A stretch of 64,000 nucleotides of DNA from Planctomycetota bacterium (GTDB lineage Bacteria; Planctomycetota; SZUA-567; H5-PLA8). The notes beneath the pieces were generated by a model, which saw only the letters and a program-made list of their open reading frames with translations, was not told the DNA's origin and searched no databases. Shown one piece after another: positions 34,923 through 44,734 of this stretch. Where the stretch lies: assembly GCA_015075375.1 (NCBI GenBank), contig JABTUM010000001.1, positions 491,201 through 555,200 of the forward strand. Direction: 5' to 3'. Position numbers and translations under genes: made by a program. Positions within the stretch are counted from its first letter, which is position 1, and each line of letters opens with the position of its first letter.

Positions 34923-37784
34923 TTAAGGCGCCAGCTTTCCGATCAACTCCGCGCATTTGGCCTGCCACGGCCCGCACAGCTCGCCCACCGAGGCGTCCAT
35001 GCCTTCGCCCACCAGCGCCCCCGCGTCCGGCGAAGCCAAGCCCTTCACTTTCGGGAACTCAGGGATGCTCTTCTTGAGCGCCGCCAGGAATTCGTCCGCC
35101 GCCTTCACGGCCTCGGCCTTCGCCGCATCCGTGCGCTTTTGCGCAACCACGCGTTCCAACGTCGTGAGGTAGGCGAAATCTTCGATGCCTTTCGCCACTT
35201 GCAGATAGTTCGACTTGAAGAGCATCCCGCCCGCGAATGTCGCATACGGAGCGTGCAGCGCGAAACCGTCCTGGCTCCCGAACGGCGAATACCATTCGTT
35301 CTCCGCCGGGTAGCCTTCGGGACTCTTGCGGTCCTGCCAGCAGAAATGCCACTCCCAGCGGCCTTTCGACTCCATCTTCCAGTTGTAGAATCCCCACGAA
35401 ACGCGGTCCATCCCGGTGTTGTAGAACCACAAGGTCTTCTTGTGCTCCCGAGTCGCCGCAATCATGCGCCGCGACGCCTCCCAAGCATGCACCGAGACGA
35501 TGCGATGGTGCTGCGCCAGCGACGTGTAGTCCTTGCCCGATTGAAGGTCGCCCATCGGCGTCACGAACGAATTCAACCCCACCTCTTCCATCCAGTCGCC
35601 GTAGGTATTCGTGTGTTCCAGATTCCGGTTCCACGGATTCGGCACTTCGCGCGGCTCGTCCACCGTCTCCACCGCCACCGGCAGGCCGGTCGATTCGATG
35701 AACGCCTTGTATTGCCGCAGCGCGTCCTGGTAGTAGCCCTTCAGTTCCGGCTTCGTGAACTCGATCCCCGGGTTGTGGTCCACCGCCGGGCGCAGGCCCA
35801 GCAGCCGGGCGATCTGCCGAGCCATGCCCAGCGAATTTCCCATCTGCATCTGTTCCGGCGTGCGCCCCATCCCCACTTCCTTGATCAATTCAGGCAGCAG
35901 CGGGTCGAACGTCACCACCACCTTGCCGTCCGGCTTCAAACTCTTCACGCTCCCCGATCCGAACGACGAAGCCGTGAAACCGATCTCGCGTTTGAAAACG
36001 AACTGCTCCTTCAGCAGCTTCCGGCGGTCGAAGCCTTCGGGAAAATTCCAAGGCGCGTAGTACATCCCGAAGCTCGCCGGCACGTCTTCCACCAGCTTGA
36101 ACGGGTGCACCGTCAGTTCCACCGGCAACGACTTCGCGCCGCCCTTTTCCGGATTGAAGTTCAGCGTGCCTTTATAGGCGCCGGGCTTCGCATCGGCCGG
36201 AACCGCCAGCCAGACCCAGTACGCCCACGTAATCCCCGGCTCAAAGCGAATCTTCGTCCACGGCAGGAGCATCTGTTCGTCCACGCTCGTCCCGCGCACC
36301 ACGTAGTTCTGGTGATACAGCCGCGCCGACGAGGCCGGGATCGTCCCGGGGCCGCTCAGATCCGAGAGCGCCACGTCGCCCGAGCCCAAGTCCTCGAATG
36401 CCGTCACGCACACCCGGGCGACCACTCGCCGCCCCGCAGCCGCTTGCAGCTTGACGCTCGAATCTTTCCGAGCGGCCTCGGTCGGAGCGCTCCAGGGCCG
36501 GATTGCGTCCGTATCGTTCGGCGCCCAGAACACGTACGCCCCGTCCCCCGCCGCCGCCTTCGGCGGCTCGTGCGGATCGAGGAAGATGTTTTTGTAGAAG
36601 TACGTCAACCGCGCCGCGCGCAACTCGGCGCCCAGACTCTTGAAGGCGCCTTCTTCCGCCGCCGGCAACAGCAAAAGCGCGCCGATCCGGTAGTTGCTTG
36701 CTTCCAGCACAAGCCTCCCGCCCTTCACCTCCACTTGAACGGTGAATTCCGGGAACGCCGGAAGTACGTAGTCGAGCCACTGCGCATGTTCGCGCTGGCT
36801 GTACTGCGTGCGAAGGTGCCGGAAGATGCCTTGCTCGCCGTAATACTGCTCCGTCGTCAGCGTATCGTTGCGCAGCAACTGCTCGCACAGTTTCAGCCGG
36901 AACGGTTGCTTGCGAGTCGATTCTTTCAGCACCGGCGCCGCGCACAGCCACGCGTGGTACTTCCCGTCCGGAACGTCCGCCGTGAAGGTGAATGCCCCGT
37001 CGGCCTCCAGCCCGCCGCCCGTCAACGGATCGGGCCAATCGCGGCCCGCGTCGCGCACGTTCGTGCCCATCACGCCCGCATGCTTCGCGTCCACCGCCGT
37101 CCAACCCGGCGAGGCCGCGCCCGCCGAGCCGAAATCGAACGCCTTGGCCGAAGCCGGCAGCGCCACCTTGATCGTCCCGCCTACCGCATCGGCCTTCATC
37201 AGCCGAACCTTGTCGATCCAGAAAACCGTGTTCCCGCCTTCCTTAGGAGGCACGAAAAAGAGCTTCACCTTCGAAAGCGCGTTGCGCCGGATCTTGTCCT
37301 TCGGCTGCAGTTCCTCCCAGTCCAGCCCCTCTTTGCCGTTGCGCTTCGGCTGATCGATCTTCCACAGCAGCGTCTGCTGCCCCGGCCGCGTCTGCAGATT
37401 CTCGTACGTGCAGCGTGTCGCGTAATTCTTCGAATCGCCGTCCCACAATTCCATCACGAAGTGGATCTTGTCCGTCCGCTCCGTAAAGAGATCGATCGCG
37501 AAATACTCGTATTGGTCGAAGCCCTGAAGCAACGCGCCGTGCAGTTCCATCACCGAATAGCCCGATCCGGCGTTCCCCACCAAGCGGCAGCAGTTCTTCC
37601 CGCTCGTCACGCCGTTGTCCTGGACGATATCCAGCGCGATGTTCTCGCTGTGGGCCTTCAGCGCCTCCAGGTCCGCGCCCTCTTCGAAGTCGAGCAAAAG
37701 CTTCATTCCGTCGCTCTCTCCCGCGCGCAGAACCGCGGCCCCGATCGAAAGCGCAAGCAGCACCAGAAACGCCGTCTCTCTCAT
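34923..37784 (-). CDS. Secreted GH123-like (DUF4091-type) glycoside hydrolase
   Basis: 953 aa. A signal peptide (hydrophobic AFLVLLALSIGAAVL near the start) leads to a carbohydrate-binding-like beta-sandwich (about 25-220), a second beta domain (about 225-420) and a C-terminal TIM-barrel region (about 550-900). The adjacent acid pair D711-E712 in VETVDEPREV matches the Asp-Glu pair used by GH123 N-acetylgalactosaminidases in substrate-assisted catalysis. The start at 37784 is preferred because AAGGAG lies 7 nt upstream; for the ATG at 37790 the spacing would be one base. It lies 57 bp downstream of the GntR-LacI regulator gene and so is its likely target. Specificity is inferred from motif similarity only. 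Confidence 0.75.
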   Translation of the reverse strand: MRETAFLVLLALSIGAAVLRAGESDGMKLLLDFEEGADLEALKAHSENIALDIVQDNGVTSGKNCCRLVGNAGSGYSVMELHGALLQGFDQYEYFAIDLFTERTDKIHFVMELWDGDSKNYATRCTYENLQTRPGQQTLLWKIDQPKRNGKEGLDWEELQPKDKIRRNALSKVKLFFVPPKEGGNTVFWIDKVRLMKADAVGGTIKVALPASAKAFDFGSAGAASPGWTAVDAKHAGVMGTNVRDAGRDWPDPLTGGGLEADGAFTFTADVPDGKYHAWLCAAPVLKESTRKQPFRLKLCEQLLRNDTLTTEQYYGEQGIFRHLRTQYSQREHAQWLDYVLPAFPEFTVQVEVKGGRLVLEASNYRIGALLLLPAAEEGAFKSLGAELRAARLTYFYKNIFLDPHEPPKAAAGDGAYVFWAPNDTDAIRPWSAPTEAARKDSSVKLQAAAGRRVVARVCVTAFEDLGSGDVALSDLSGPGTIPASSARLYHQNYVVRGTSVDEQMLLPWTKIRFEPGITWAYWVWLAVPADAKPGAYKGTLNFNPEKGGAKSLPVELTVHPFKLVEDVPASFGMYYAPWNFPEGFDRRKLLKEQFVFKREIGFTASSFGSGSVKSLKPDGKVVVTFDPLLPELIKEVGMGRTPEQMQMGNSLGMARQIARLLGLRPAVDHNPGIEFTKPELKGYYQDALRQYKAFIESTGLPVAVETVDEPREVPNPWNRNLEHTNTYGDWMEEVGLNSFVTPMGDLQSGKDYTSLAQHHRIVSVHAWEASRRMIAATREHKKTLWFYNTGMDRVSWGFYNWKMESKGRWEWHFCWQDRKSPEGYPAENEWYSPFGSQDGFALHAPYATFAGGMLFKSNYLQVAKGIEDFAYLTTLERVVAQKRTDAAKAEAVKAADEFLAALKKSIPEFPKVKGLASPDAGALVGEGMDASVGELCGPWQAKCAELIGKLAP

Positions 37785-37847
37785 GGTCATGCTCCTTTTA
37801 GTCTCGCCGTATTCGTTCGCTAAAGTCCGCGCGCGGCCGAGGACCGG

Positions 37848-38990
37848 CTACGCTTGTCCGAGCGCCACCCCGCCCGGGATCTCGGCCGCCGTCTCGCCCG
37901 CCACCCAGCGGTGCGGCACCAGAATCCGTGTGCCCGGAGGCACTTCGTCCGCTGCGGCATGCACCCGCTCCAAGGCGGCTTCCACCGCGCGCACGCCGAT
38001 CTGCAGCGGACTGATGCAGATCGAACTGAATGCAATCCCCGCCGGATCCGGAGCGTCGAAGTTGCGGAACGAAGCGATGCTCAAGTCCGCCGGCACCCGC
38101 CAGCCGGCCTCCTGAGCCGCCAGCCACGCACCCAGCGCCTCCGACTCGTCCGTACCGAAGATCGCCGTCGGACGACGTTCTTCCGGAATCGCCCGCATCG
38201 CCGGCACGAAACGCTCGCGCACATCCTTCGGGTCCGCCGGCATCCACCACACGAACTCCTCGGCGATTCCGGCCTCTTGCAGCGCCAGGCGGTATCCGGC
38301 CAGCCGCTCGTGCGCATTGAGCGATTCCACGAAGCCCTCGCCGCGCCTGAAGAGCGCCCCGATGAAGGCGATCCGCCGGTGACCCATCTCGATCAGCCGC
38401 CGCACACCCTCGCGAGCGCCCAACGTGTTGTCGAAAACCACCGAATCGATACCCGGTCCGTCCACCGACAAGTCCACGCAGACCACCGCACGGCCGCTCG
38501 CCGCCAAACGCCGTACCGCCACGCGGTCCTCCGGAGCCACGAACAGCGAAGCGCCCGCCGCCGTGTTCTTCCCCGCATCGGGACCGGCCTCGCGCAGCAC
38601 CAGTTCCGCGTTCAGCCGCCGAGCCGCTTCGAACATTCCCTGCACGATCGCCCCGATCCAACTCGTCTGGATCTTCGCCTCCTGCGAACCGCGCAGAAAA
38701 ACCTCCAGCGGAACCGGCGGCGCCTGCGTCTGATCCGCGATGTACGTCCCGCGGCCCTTCCGACGCACGATCAGGCCGGCCACTTCAAGCGGTGCCAGTG
38801 CGCGGCGAACCGTCCCGCGGCTGAGTCCCAGGTCTTTCGCCAGCTCCCGTTCCTCCGGAAGCCGACTGCCCGGACTCAAGCGCCGCGACGCGATCGCCTC
38901 CCGAAGCGCCTGCTCCAACTGAAGGTACGAAGGAGTCGGGCGAGCCAATTCGATGCGTAGGTTGCTTACCACGGTCTCTGGTGTCTCCAT
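37848..38990 (-). CDS. GntR-type DNA-binding domain fused to a LacI/GalR-type sugar-binding domain (transcriptional regulator)
   Basis: 380 aa. An N-terminal GntR winged HTH (about 18-85; SRLPEERELAKDLGLSRGTV, GLIVRRKGRGTYI) is followed by a periplasmic-binding-protein-like effector domain of LacI type (about 110-370; DNTLGAREGVRRLIEMGHRR, FGTDESEALGAW). This is the architecture of AraR-like regulators. The ATG at 38990 is chosen because the domain begins there; the frame is open upstream to 39122 and an ATG lies two codons earlier. It presumably senses a sugar and controls the GH123-like, PhyH and HUMPS genes directly downstream. A consensus TATAAT lies about 110 bp upstream on its strand. 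Confidence 0.9.
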   Translation of the reverse strand: METPETVVSNLRIELARPTPSYLQLEQALREAIASRRLSPGSRLPEERELAKDLGLSRGTVRRALAPLEVAGLIVRRKGRGTYIADQTQAPPVPLEVFLRGSQEAKIQTSWIGAIVQGMFEAARRLNAELVLREAGPDAGKNTAAGASLFVAPEDRVAVRRLAASGRAVVCVDLSVDGPGIDSVVFDNTLGAREGVRRLIEMGHRRIAFIGALFRRGEGFVESLNAHERLAGYRLALQEAGIAEEFVWWMPADPKDVRERFVPAMRAIPEERRPTAIFGTDESEALGAWLAAQEAGWRVPADLSIASFRNFDAPDPAGIAFSSICISPLQIGVRAVEAALERVHAAADEVPPGTRILVPHRWVAGETAAEIPGGVALGQA

Positions 38991-39101
38991 GATCATCCAT
39001 TGAACCTGATGGAACCTACACCGCACAAGTGGTCTCGTTCGAAAAATATCGGTATTCCTAAAATGCTCGAAGTTCTTAAGTAAAGACAATAGAAGTAAGG
39101 T

Positions 39102-39107
39102 ATTATA
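39102..39107 (-). promoter_or_regulatory. Consensus -10 hexamer upstream of the GntR-LacI regulator
   Basis: On the minus strand the sequence is GTTATAATACC, with a perfect TATAAT. The expected -35 position (about 39125-39131) holds only a weak match. The flanking GGTAT (39099-39103) and ATACC (39114-39118) form a short inverted repeat around it, possibly an autoregulatory operator. It lies in the 233-bp divergent gap shared with the ArsR gene. Confidence 0.45.
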
Positions 39108-39172
39108 ACATCTATACCACATCCTATATCAGGTACATTAAGCTGACCTGAACCGCACCTCCTCCAGGCCTC

Positions 39173-39201
39173 TTGACATACCTGAAGTTATATTGTTTAA
39201 T
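39173..39201 (+). promoter_or_regulatory. Sigma70-like promoter of the arsR-sulfur transporter operon
   Basis: TTGACA (39173-39178, perfect -35) is followed after exactly 17 bp by TTTAAT (39196-39201, five of six matches to TATAAT). A strong ribosome site AAGGAGG (39206-39212) and the ATG at 39224 follow, so the leader is very short. ArsR repressors normally bind over their own promoter, so an operator probably overlaps this site. Confidence 0.75.
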
Positions 39202-39223
39202 TCCTAAGGAGGAATATAGGCAT

Positions 39224-39574
39224 ATGCATACAAACGCCTCTCCCGAACTTATCGCCAAGGTCGCCGAACGCCTGCGCGCCCTAGGCGATGAAAACCGCCT
39301 GCGCCTGCTCATGCGCTTACGCGAAGGGCCCAGTTCCGTTTCCACGCTCACCGAGGGGCTCGGGCTGGCTCAGCCGTCCGTCTCCAAACATCTCGGCGTG
39401 CTGAAGCAAGTCGGCTTGGTCCGAGCGCGGCGCGAAGGCAACCAGATGATCTACTTCGTTCACGATGCCTCGATCTTCGACCTCTGCACGGTGGTCTGCG
39501 AAGGCGTCGTCAACCATCTGCGCGACCAGCACCAAGCGCTCGGACTCGCGCCTGCAACCCGCAAGGAGGACTGA
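39224..39574 (+). CDS. ArsR-family transcriptional regulator
   Basis: 116 aa winged-helix repressor. The HTH is in LTEGLGLAQPSVSKHLGVLK (about 42-61), followed by the wing GLVRARREGNQMIYFV. The start at 39224 has AAGGAGG 11 nt upstream. It heads an operon with two YeeE/YedE-type sulfur transporter halves; regulators of such operons (BigR/SqrR type) sense reactive sulfur by two cysteines. Here the only cysteines are C88 and C92, one helical turn apart near the C-terminus, with no N-terminal cysteine, so a BigR-type long-range disulfide cannot form within one chain. Sensing by C88/C92 or a metal is possible. Confidence 0.9.
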   Translation: MHTNASPELIAKVAERLRALGDENRLRLLMRLREGPSSVSTLTEGLGLAQPSVSKHLGVLKQVGLVRARREGNQMIYFVHDASIFDLCTVVCEGVVNHLRDQHQALGLAPATRKED

Positions 39575-39578
39575 CGCC

Positions 39579-40121
39579 ATGAACCCCCTCACGCTTCCGC
39601 CCTGGAATCCCTACGTCGTCGGCGCACTGATCGGCGTCCTCAGTTGGGCGACCTTCCTGGCGCTCGACAAGCCCCTCGGCACCAGCACCACGATGGTCCA
39701 CCTGAGCGGTCTCGCCACGCAGACCGTCGCGCCGGAACACTTCAAGGCCAACGCGTATTACGCTTCGGAACTCAACGCAAAGAAGCCCATGTTCGACTGG
39801 CAGTTCTTCCTCGTGCTCGCGCTCCCCCTCGGCGCCTGGATCGCCTCGCGACTCGGCCGTGAGCCTTTCACCGAAAAGGTCCCTGCGCTGTGGGCTTGGC
39901 GCTTCGGACCGGCGGCCTGGAAGCGCAATTTTGCCGCGTTCGCCGGCGGAGCCGTCCTGCTTTATGGCGCACGCATGGCCGGAGGCTGCACCAGCGGCCA
40001 CGGCATCAGCGGCGGGCTCCAACTCGCCGTCAGTTCCTGGGTCTTCTTCGCCGCGATGTTCGCATCCGGCGTCGCGACCGCATTCGCACTCTTCGGAAAG
40101 GAGGGCCGCAGCCATGTTTGA
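39579..40121 (+). CDS. YeeE/YedE-type sulfur transporter half (first)
   Basis: 180 aa integral membrane protein with about four helices. The family signature ARMAGGCTSGHGISGG contains the conserved cysteine of YeeE/TsuA thiosulfate transporters. The ATG at 39579 has AAGGAGGA (39563-39570) upstream. Full-length YeeE is about 350 aa with two pseudo-symmetric halves; here each half is a separate gene. Overlap by 8 bp with the next gene implies coupled translation and a heteromeric transporter. Thiosulfate or related sulfur species are the likely substrates by family. Confidence 0.9.
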   Translation: MNPLTLPPWNPYVVGALIGVLSWATFLALDKPLGTSTTMVHLSGLATQTVAPEHFKANAYYASELNAKKPMFDWQFFLVLALPLGAWIASRLGREPFTEKVPALWAWRFGPAAWKRNFAAFAGGAVLLYGARMAGGCTSGHGISGGLQLAVSSWVFFAAMFASGVATAFALFGKEGRSHV

Positions 40122-40671
40122 CACGATGCTGCTCGTCACCGCCGGCGTCTTTACCGGGCTGGTCTTCGGCTTCTTGCTTCAAAAGGCGCGCGTCACGCGC
40201 TACGGGACCATCCTGGGACAATTCCTCTTCAAGGATTACACGGTCCTTAAGGTCATGCTCACCGCCATCGTAGTCGGCGGCATCGGCATCTACGGCATGC
40301 ACCAGGCCGGCTGGGTCAAGCTCCACGTCAAATCCGCGCAGCTCGTCGCCAATGCTCTGGGCGGTTTGATCTTCGGCGTCGGCATGGCGCTGGCCGGATA
40401 CTGCCCCGGCACCGGAGTCGCGGCGCTTGGCGACGGCTCCCGCCACGCACTCTATGCCGTGCTGGGCATGATCCTCGGCGCAGGCGTCTACGCCGAGACC
40501 TACTCGTGGATCAAACCCCGCGTGCTGGACCTCGCGGACTTTGGCAAAGCCACCTTCCCCAGCCTCACTGGAGTCTCGCCTTGGTGGTTCGTGACCGGCT
40601 TGGCGCTTCTGGCCGGGACGCTCTTCGTGCTCATCGAACGCAGCGAACGCCGCCGGGCGGCCATCGCCTGA
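40114..40671 (+). CDS. YeeE/YedE-type sulfur transporter half (second)
   Basis: 185 aa membrane protein with about five helices. The signature GYCPGTGVAALGDG carries the second conserved cysteine of the YeeE/YedE family. The ATG at 40114 overlaps the end of the first half and has AAAGGAGGG upstream, so the pair is translationally coupled. C-terminal residues are basic (ERRRAAIA after the last helix). Together with the preceding gene it forms a PmpAB-like split transporter under the ArsR regulator. It is the last gene of the operon; a 10-bp GC hairpin follows the stop. Confidence 0.9.
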   Translation: MFDTMLLVTAGVFTGLVFGFLLQKARVTRYGTILGQFLFKDYTVLKVMLTAIVVGGIGIYGMHQAGWVKLHVKSAQLVANALGGLIFGVGMALAGYCPGTGVAALGDGSRHALYAVLGMILGAGVYAETYSWIKPRVLDLADFGKATFPSLTGVSPWWFVTGLALLAGTLFVLIERSERRRAAIA

Positions 40672-40696
40672 TCGACACCGTACCGTTCGTGACCTC

Positions 40697-40726
40697 AGCC
40701 GCGGGGCACGGGGAGACCCCGCGGCT
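40697..40726. terminator. GC-rich stem-loop between convergent operons
   Basis: AGCCGCGGGG (40697-40706) and CCCCGCGGCT (40717-40726) form a perfect 10-bp stem with a 10-nt loop, 25 bp past the transporter stop. There is no T-run, but the position between two convergent transcripts suggests a bidirectional terminator. Confidence 0.6.
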
Positions 40727-40794
40727 CGAGGCCCTGCAGATGGAAGCTGGAAATTGAGGTTTGTTTGATCCTTGCCGTTTGTCGTCTGCCATTC

Positions 40795-43700
40795 TTAACT
40801 GCTACGTCCCACTTCAACCTTCAACGCCTCCACCGCCGCCTCGTACTCGCCGCGGCTGCGTGCCACCAGCCCGCGCGTCTCTTCCACTTTACCCTCGCGC
40901 GCCAGGTGCTCGATCTCGGCGCACGTCTTCGAAAAAACTCGCGCACCCACATTCCCGCTGCTGCCCTTCAACTCATGCGCTGCGCGCACCAGATCGTCCT
41001 GTGCACCCGACTCCTGTGCGCGCACCATCCGTGCGATCCGTTCCGCCCCTTGCTCGACGAACAACTCCACCAACCGCTCCAAAAGGGGCCGGCCTGCTTC
41101 GGTTTTCAATCCGTCCAGCGTGGCCAGAAAGGCGCGATCCAGAATGCCCTCGGATTCCGCGCCGTTGGGAGGCTCCCCAGAGGACGCCGCTGGCGTCAGC
41201 GCGGCGGCGGCCGGTACGCCGCCGGGCAGCCAGCGCGTCAGCATCTTAGCGAGTTGCTCCGGCGTCACCGGTTTGGGCAGGTAATCGTCCATCCCCGCAT
41301 CGAGGCAGCGTTCGCGGTCACCCGGCATCACGTGCGCCGTCAACGCCACCACCGGCAAGCGGTCGTCCCCGCGTTCGCGTTCGCGCCGCCGCAGTTCCCG
41401 CGTCGCCGCGTACCCGTCCAGTTCCGGCATCTGGCAATCCATCAGCACCAAATCGTAGTCCTTGACCTCCAGCGCCTGCAGCGCTTCGTGCCCGTTGGCG
41501 GCGATATCCACTTCGCAGCCCAGCCGGCGTAACTGTTGGCCCGCGACTTTCTGGTTGATCGGGTTGTCCTCCGCCACCAGAATCCGTCCGCGCTGGCGCG
41601 CCGGCATCCCCGCCGCCTGCGTCGACGGCTTGACCTGCAAGAGATGCACCGGCGTCATCGTCCAGCCGCGCAGCAGCGCCTTGAGCAGCAGGCTCGGACG
41701 GACCGGCTTCGCCAGCCACGCGTGCACCTGCGCCGCTTTCGCCCGCCGCAGCACCTCGCGGTCGCGCTGCTCCATGGTCAGGACCACCCGAGCGCCCACC
41801 AGCCCCGGATCGCCGCGCACCGCGTCCAGCAGGCTCCACACGTCGATCTCCGCCAGTTCCGAATCGAGCAGCAGGAAGCGGAACGGGTCGGGGCTGCCTC
41901 GTTCCCGGCACAGCCGGTCCAGCGCCTGAGCCCCGTCGCTCACGCCTTCCGCGCGCAGACCCCACGAATCCAGCTCTTCCACCAGCAGATCGCGCCCCGC
42001 CGGATGCGTCGCGGCCACCAGCACCCGCACGTCCTTCAGCGGCGCCAGCGCCAGCGGGTCCAGCATGCTCAACACCGTCGGCTGCGTCTCCAGCGGCAGC
42101 GTGAAGCGAAACACCGTCCCCTCGCCCACCGTGCTCTCGTATCCGATCTCGCCGCCCATCATCTCCACCAGTTGCTTCGAGATCGCCAACCCCAGCCCCG
42201 TCCCGCCGTAGCGCCGCGAATGCGAACCGTCCGCTTGGCTGAACGCCTCGAAGACGCGCGGGCGGTAGTGGTCCGGAATCCCCACGCCCGTGTCCCACAC
42301 TTCGAAGCGCACGCGCGACGGGCCTTCCTCCTGCTGCGCACCCTCCACGCGGATCGTCACCGCGCCGCGCTCGGTGAACTTCACCGCATTCGAAAGGAGG
42401 TTCGTCAGCACCTGCCGCAGCCGGTGCGGATCGCCGCGCAGCGCCGTCGGCGTACCGCCCGCGACCGTCAGGCCCAACTCGAGCCCTTTGGCGCGAATAT
42501 GCTCCGCGAAGAGGTCCAGCGTGCTTTCCAACACGTCCAGCAGCTCGAACTCCACCGTCTCGACTTCCAGACGGCCCGCTTCGATCCGCGAGAAATCCAG
42601 CACGTCGTTCAGGATCGCCAGCAGCGAATCCCCCGATTGCCGGATCGTCTCCAGGTAATCGCGCTGCTCCGGCGTCAGGTCCGTGTCGCCCAAAAGCGAC
42701 GTCATGCCGATGATCCCGTTCATCGGCGTGCGGATCTCGTGGCTCACGTTCGCCAGGAACTCGCTCTTCGCGCGGTCGGCGGCTTCGGCCTCTTCCTTCG
42801 CCCGCGTCAGCGCCTCGTCCGTGCGCCTCTTCTCGGTGATGTCCCGGCTGAATACGCTCAACCCCACGATTCCCCGCTCCGTACGGATCGGGTTGAAGCT
42901 CGAAATGAAATAGCGCTGCGGATTCGGCGGCCCGAACGGGTGCTCCAGCGCGAACCGTTCGCCCGACAGCGCGCGGTCCCAGTACGGGCGGTAGCGCGCC
43001 GTCTCTTCCGCACCCACCAGATCCATGATCGAAAGGCCCACCTCCGGCCGGCGTCCCATTAACCGCTGGCAGCCTTCCGAAAACGTATGGTTGAACGCCA
43101 CGAAGCGGTAAGCGCGATCCAGCGAAAAAATCGTGTCGTCGGTGTTGTCGATCAGGCTCGCCAGATTCGCCTGCGATTGCCGCAGCGCCTGCTCGGTCCG
43201 CTTGCGCTCCAGGGCGTTCGCGAACGTCTCGCCCGCGATGCGCAACAGCGCCACCAGATTTTCACGCCAAGCCAGCCGCCGGCCCACCGTATCGAAAAAC
43301 ACCGCACCCACCAGCCGCCCCGCGCAGAGCATCGGAATAACCAGCACCGATTCCGCGCCGCGCGACGCCAGCACGCCGCGCTCGGCTTGCGCGTCGGTCG
43401 GCAGGTCGTCCGGCGAGTCCAGCCGGACGCTCTCCAGCCGCAGCAGACGGTCCTTGAACCAGGGGAACGGTTCTAACGGAAGCTCGCGCTCCGGCTCGCT
43501 CAGCGGGCGCAATCCTTCGCGCGCGTAATCGTGCGTGATCGTGCCTTTCGTGAACGCCGTGTCGAACAGCGCCACGCACGAACGGTCCACCTCGATCAGC
43601 CCCGCGATCCGCCCCAGCGCATCCGAGATCGCGGCGTCGATCTTCTCGGTCGGCAGGCTGATGAACTCCGTCGAGATCGCCGCCACCAGTTCCTCGAAGC

Positions 43701-44511
43701 GCGCTCGAAATTCCAGATCCCGTGTCCGCTCCGCCACCGTGCGCTGCAAGCTTTCGGCTTGCTCGCGCAGCGCCCCGTCGCGCTGCCGCACCGCCTCGCG
43801 CATCGAATCGAACGCGACCGCCAGCCGGCCCAGTTCGTCCTCCGAGCCCGTTTCCACCGCCCGCGAGAAATCCCCCCGCTCCAGTTCGGCGCTCGCCCGA
43901 GCCAGCCGCCCCAGACGCAGCGCGAACCGCCCCACCGCCACGTACGCCGCCAGCGTGCCCAGCGCGCCCAGCACGCAAACCAGCGCCAGCGTCCATAGCG
44001 CCTGCCGCGTCTGCGCCGCGTACAGCGGCTCCGTCGACCAGCCCACCACCAGCCAACCGGCCGTCGCATCGCCCGCGCCGATCGGCGCCTTTGCCAGGAG
44101 GAACGTCTCGTCCTCCTGCCCCGTCGCCGCGAACCGCTTCCAGGCTTCCGGACGCGAAGCCGCCTCCGCGCGAAACTTCCCCTCCGCATCCTGCACCGCC
44201 GCGAAGGCCAGCATCGGATCGCGGTGCAGCCGCTCGATCAAACGCTCCAGCCGCTCGTCGTCATGCGCCAGGAGCGGCCCTTCCGCCGCACGCGCGAACC
44301 CGTTCGCCAGCACCTCCGCCGCGCGCCGCTGCTCCGCCAGCGCCTGACGGCGCATCAGCGCCATGTTCAACAATCCCGCGCCGCCCAGCGTCAGCGCAAG
44401 CAGGGCCGCCACCGCCAGCGTCGCCCGCCAGCGCAAGCTGTTGGGATACGGCGTCGCGCCGTGCGCGCCGCTCTCGTGAACCGTTGAACGCTGCTCGGAC
44501 GCCATACGCAT
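40795..44511 (-). CDS. Membrane-bound hybrid sensor histidine kinase (HAMP-GAF-PAS-HisKA-HATPase-REC-REC-HPt)
   Basis: 1238 aa. Two transmembrane helices (about 28-47 and 168-190) flank a small extracytoplasmic domain. A HAMP-like segment, a GAF domain (about 265-440) and a PAS domain (about 448-560) follow. The dimerisation domain has the phospho-acceptor H591 in [11 protein letters not shown]; the ATPase has DTGVGIPD and GGTGLGLAI. The first receiver (about 825-945) has lost the acidic pair (AATHPAGR) and is probably inactive. The second (about 975-1095) is intact, with ILVAEDNP and acceptor D1025. The HPt domain has H1179 in [10 protein letters not shown]. This gives a phosphorelay H591 to D1025 to H1179. 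No cognate response regulator adjoins it. Confidence 0.95.
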   Translation of the reverse strand: MRMASEQRSTVHESGAHGATPYPNSLRWRATLAVAALLALTLGGAGLLNMALMRRQALAEQRRAAEVLANGFARAAEGPLLAHDDERLERLIERLHRDPMLAFAAVQDAEGKFRAEAASRPEAWKRFAATGQEDETFLLAKAPIGAGDATAGWLVVGWSTEPLYAAQTRQALWTLALVCVLGALGTLAAYVAVGRFALRLGRLARASAELERGDFSRAVETGSEDELGRLAVAFDSMREAVRQRDGALREQAESLQRTVAERTRDLEFRARFEELVAAISTEFISLPTEKIDAAISDALGRIAGLIEVDRSCVALFDTAFTKGTITHDYAREGLRPLSEPERELPLEPFPWFKDRLLRLESVRLDSPDDLPTDAQAERGVLASRGAESVLVIPMLCAGRLVGAVFFDTVGRRLAWRENLVALLRIAGETFANALERKRTEQALRQSQANLASLIDNTDDTIFSLDRAYRFVAFNHTFSEGCQRLMGRRPEVGLSIMDLVGAEETARYRPYWDRALSGERFALEHPFGPPNPQRYFISSFNPIRTERGIVGLSVFSRDITEKRRTDEALTRAKEEAEAADRAKSEFLANVSHEIRTPMNGIIGMTSLLGDTDLTPEQRDYLETIRQSGDSLLAILNDVLDFSRIEAGRLEVETVEFELLDVLESTLDLFAEHIRAKGLELGLTVAGGTPTALRGDPHRLRQVLTNLLSNAVKFTERGAVTIRVEGAQQEEGPSRVRFEVWDTGVGIPDHYRPRVFEAFSQADGSHSRRYGGTGLGLAISKQLVEMMGGEIGYESTVGEGTVFRFTLPLETQPTVLSMLDPLALAPLKDVRVLVAATHPAGRDLLVEELDSWGLRAEGVSDGAQALDRLCRERGSPDPFRFLLLDSELAEIDVWSLLDAVRGDPGLVGARVVLTMEQRDREVLRRAKAAQVHAWLAKPVRPSLLLKALLRGWTMTPVHLLQVKPSTQAAGMPARQRGRILVAEDNPINQKVAGQQLRRLGCEVDIAANGHEALQALEVKDYDLVLMDCQMPELDGYAATRELRRRERERGDDRLPVVALTAHVMPGDRERCLDAGMDDYLPKPVTPEQLAKMLTRWLPGGVPAAAALTPAASSGEPPNGAESEGILDRAFLATLDGLKTEAGRPLLERLVELFVEQGAERIARMVRAQESGAQDDLVRAAHELKGSSGNVGARVFSKTCAEIEHLAREGKVEETRGLVARSRGEYEAAVEALKVEVGRSS

Positions 44512-44734
44512 CCCGTGTTTATAGCCGCCCGTCGGAACCGCCTACCGTTTCCCAGTTTCCACCAACCTCCATGCTCCTACAAGCCGCCATCCCCCGCCCT
44601 GTTTCAAGCCGTGCCGCTCCCCAGCCCCGGCCCGAAAGCAGCGCTCATGCCCATCGATGCGGTTTAAGGTTTAGTAGCTCGCGCGAATGCCAACCGGCGC
44701 CAGGTACGTGCCGCTGCTTCTTACTCTCTGCGGA

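Noticed and set aside
34062..37823. 1253-codon plus-strand frame opposite the GH123-like and PhyH genes.
   Set aside because: It crosses two clear minus-strand genes and encodes an Arg/His/Leu-rich sequence with no recognisable motif; codon-usage shadow.
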